From DASULK01 sp036278255 (GTDB lineage Bacteria > Actinomycetota > Actinomycetes > Mycobacteriales > Micromonosporaceae), in NCBI GenBank assembly GCA_036278255.1, contig DASULK010000073.1, forward strand, positions 1 through 5,683: a stretch of DNA of 5,683 bases, given 5' to 3'. A program made the translations under genes and the position numbers. Below the pieces are notes generated by a model. That model saw nothing but the letters and a program-made list of their open reading frames with translations. It made no database searches and was not told the DNA's origin. Below are positions 5,367 through 5,683 of the stretch, piece by piece; position 1 is the stretch's first letter, and each line of letters begins with the position of its first letter.

Positions 5367-5683
5367 ATGATCGCCATTGAGCTCGTGCAGGAGGCCTGGG
5401 CCAGCATCATGCAGACCCTCCACGCGCTCGCCCATCCGCCAGACGCATCCACCCTCATCGCCGCGGAGCCCGCGCCCAAAGGCCTCGACACCGAGGGCGT
5501 CGTCACCTTCTTCGCCAGCAAAATCGCCCCCATTCTGCTCGCCGGGCTCGGGGTGATCTTCATCGGTCGGGCCAGCAAGGGCGAGATCTCCCGGGTGCTG
5601 ACCAGCTCGGCGATCGCGATCGTGGGTCTCGGATTCATCGCCGGGGCCGCGACCCTCTTCTTCGTCGGTGGCTACCTGATCGA
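5367..5683 (+). CDS. Small two-helix membrane protein, 3' end outside window (possible VirB2/TrbC-like)
   Basis: Only the first 105 codons are present, with no stop before the window ends. The N-terminal 45 residues are amphipathic and hydrophilic, without a typical cleavable signal peptide. They are followed by a hydrophobic segment (about 46-67, IAPILLAGLGVIFIG), a short charged loop RASKGEISR (68-76), and a second hydrophobic segment (about 79-105, ending FFVGGYLI). Two helices joined by a short basic loop is the layout of VirB2/TrbC-like pilin subunits and of small membrane proteins that open chromosomal type IV secretion-like clusters in actinobacteria; the assignment rests on topology alone. 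ATG 5367 is supported by GGGGAGG at 7-nt spacing. The gene is divergent from folP and seems to have its own promoter and a long leader. A generic small membrane protein is the main alternative. Confidence 0.7.
   Translation, partial: MIAIELVQEAWASIMQTLHALAHPPDASTLIAAEPAPKGLDTEGVVTFFASKIAPILLAGLGVIFIGRASKGEISRVLTSSAIAIVGLGFIAGAATLFFVGGYLI

Noticed and set aside
5106..5638. Minus-strand small frames opposite the right-edge gene and its leader
   Set aside because: No ribosome binding sites or protein-like composition; the plus-strand frame has hydrophobic helices and a strong start signal.
1..5683. tRNA/rRNA genes, CRISPR arrays, insertion sequences, prophage or known riboswitch
   Set aside because: No cloverleaf or rRNA segments, no regularly spaced repeats, no transposase or integrase motifs and no riboswitch core were seen on either strand.

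Overview
The window comes from a high-GC actinobacterium. The overall GC is very high with GC-rich third codon positions, the dihydropteroate synthase resembles mycobacterial FolP1 (MHWR, GVRVHDVR and LLAGPDG blocks), a DUF3180 gene follows folK, and two genes look leaderless. The protein style fits Micromonosporaceae (Micromonospora/Salinispora type), but that family assignment is inference.

Layout. 31-1032 (+): ATPase subunit of an OpuC/ProV-type glycine-betaine/quaternary-amine ABC importer, with its reading frame open to the window's left edge. A 34-bp convergent gap with a small GC hairpin follows. 1067-1363 (-): a 98-residue unrecognised soluble protein, probably leaderless. 1404-2645 (-): a polytopic membrane protein resembling ribose/branched-chain-type ABC permeases (BPD_transp_2), with long hydrophilic tails and no ATPase or binding-protein partner in view. 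2831-5096 (-): a tightly packed folate operon transcribed folP, folB, folK, then a DUF3180 membrane protein. folP and folB overlap by 13 nt, folB and folK are 3 nt apart, and folK and DUF3180 overlap by 4 nt (ATGA). 5097-5366: a 270-bp divergent intergenic region with a candidate leaderless folP promoter on one side and a candidate promoter, long leader and good ribosome binding site on the other. 5367-5683 (+): the start of a small two-helix membrane protein cut by the window edge.

How the genes work together. FolB turns dihydroneopterin into hydroxymethyl-dihydropterin, FolK pyrophosphorylates it, and FolP condenses the product with p-aminobenzoate to dihydropteroate. Three consecutive folate steps are therefore co-expressed. 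GTP cyclohydrolase (folE) is not in the window. The DUF3180 protein is the usual actinobacterial companion of folK, and its role is unknown. The importer ATPase and the right-edge membrane protein belong to neighbouring transcription units.

Most of the window is ordinary core chromosome. The least explained items are the right-edge two-helix protein (possibly a VirB2/TrbC-like start of a secretion-type cluster), the orphan permease-like protein, the DUF3180 gene coupled to folK, and the small leaderless protein.
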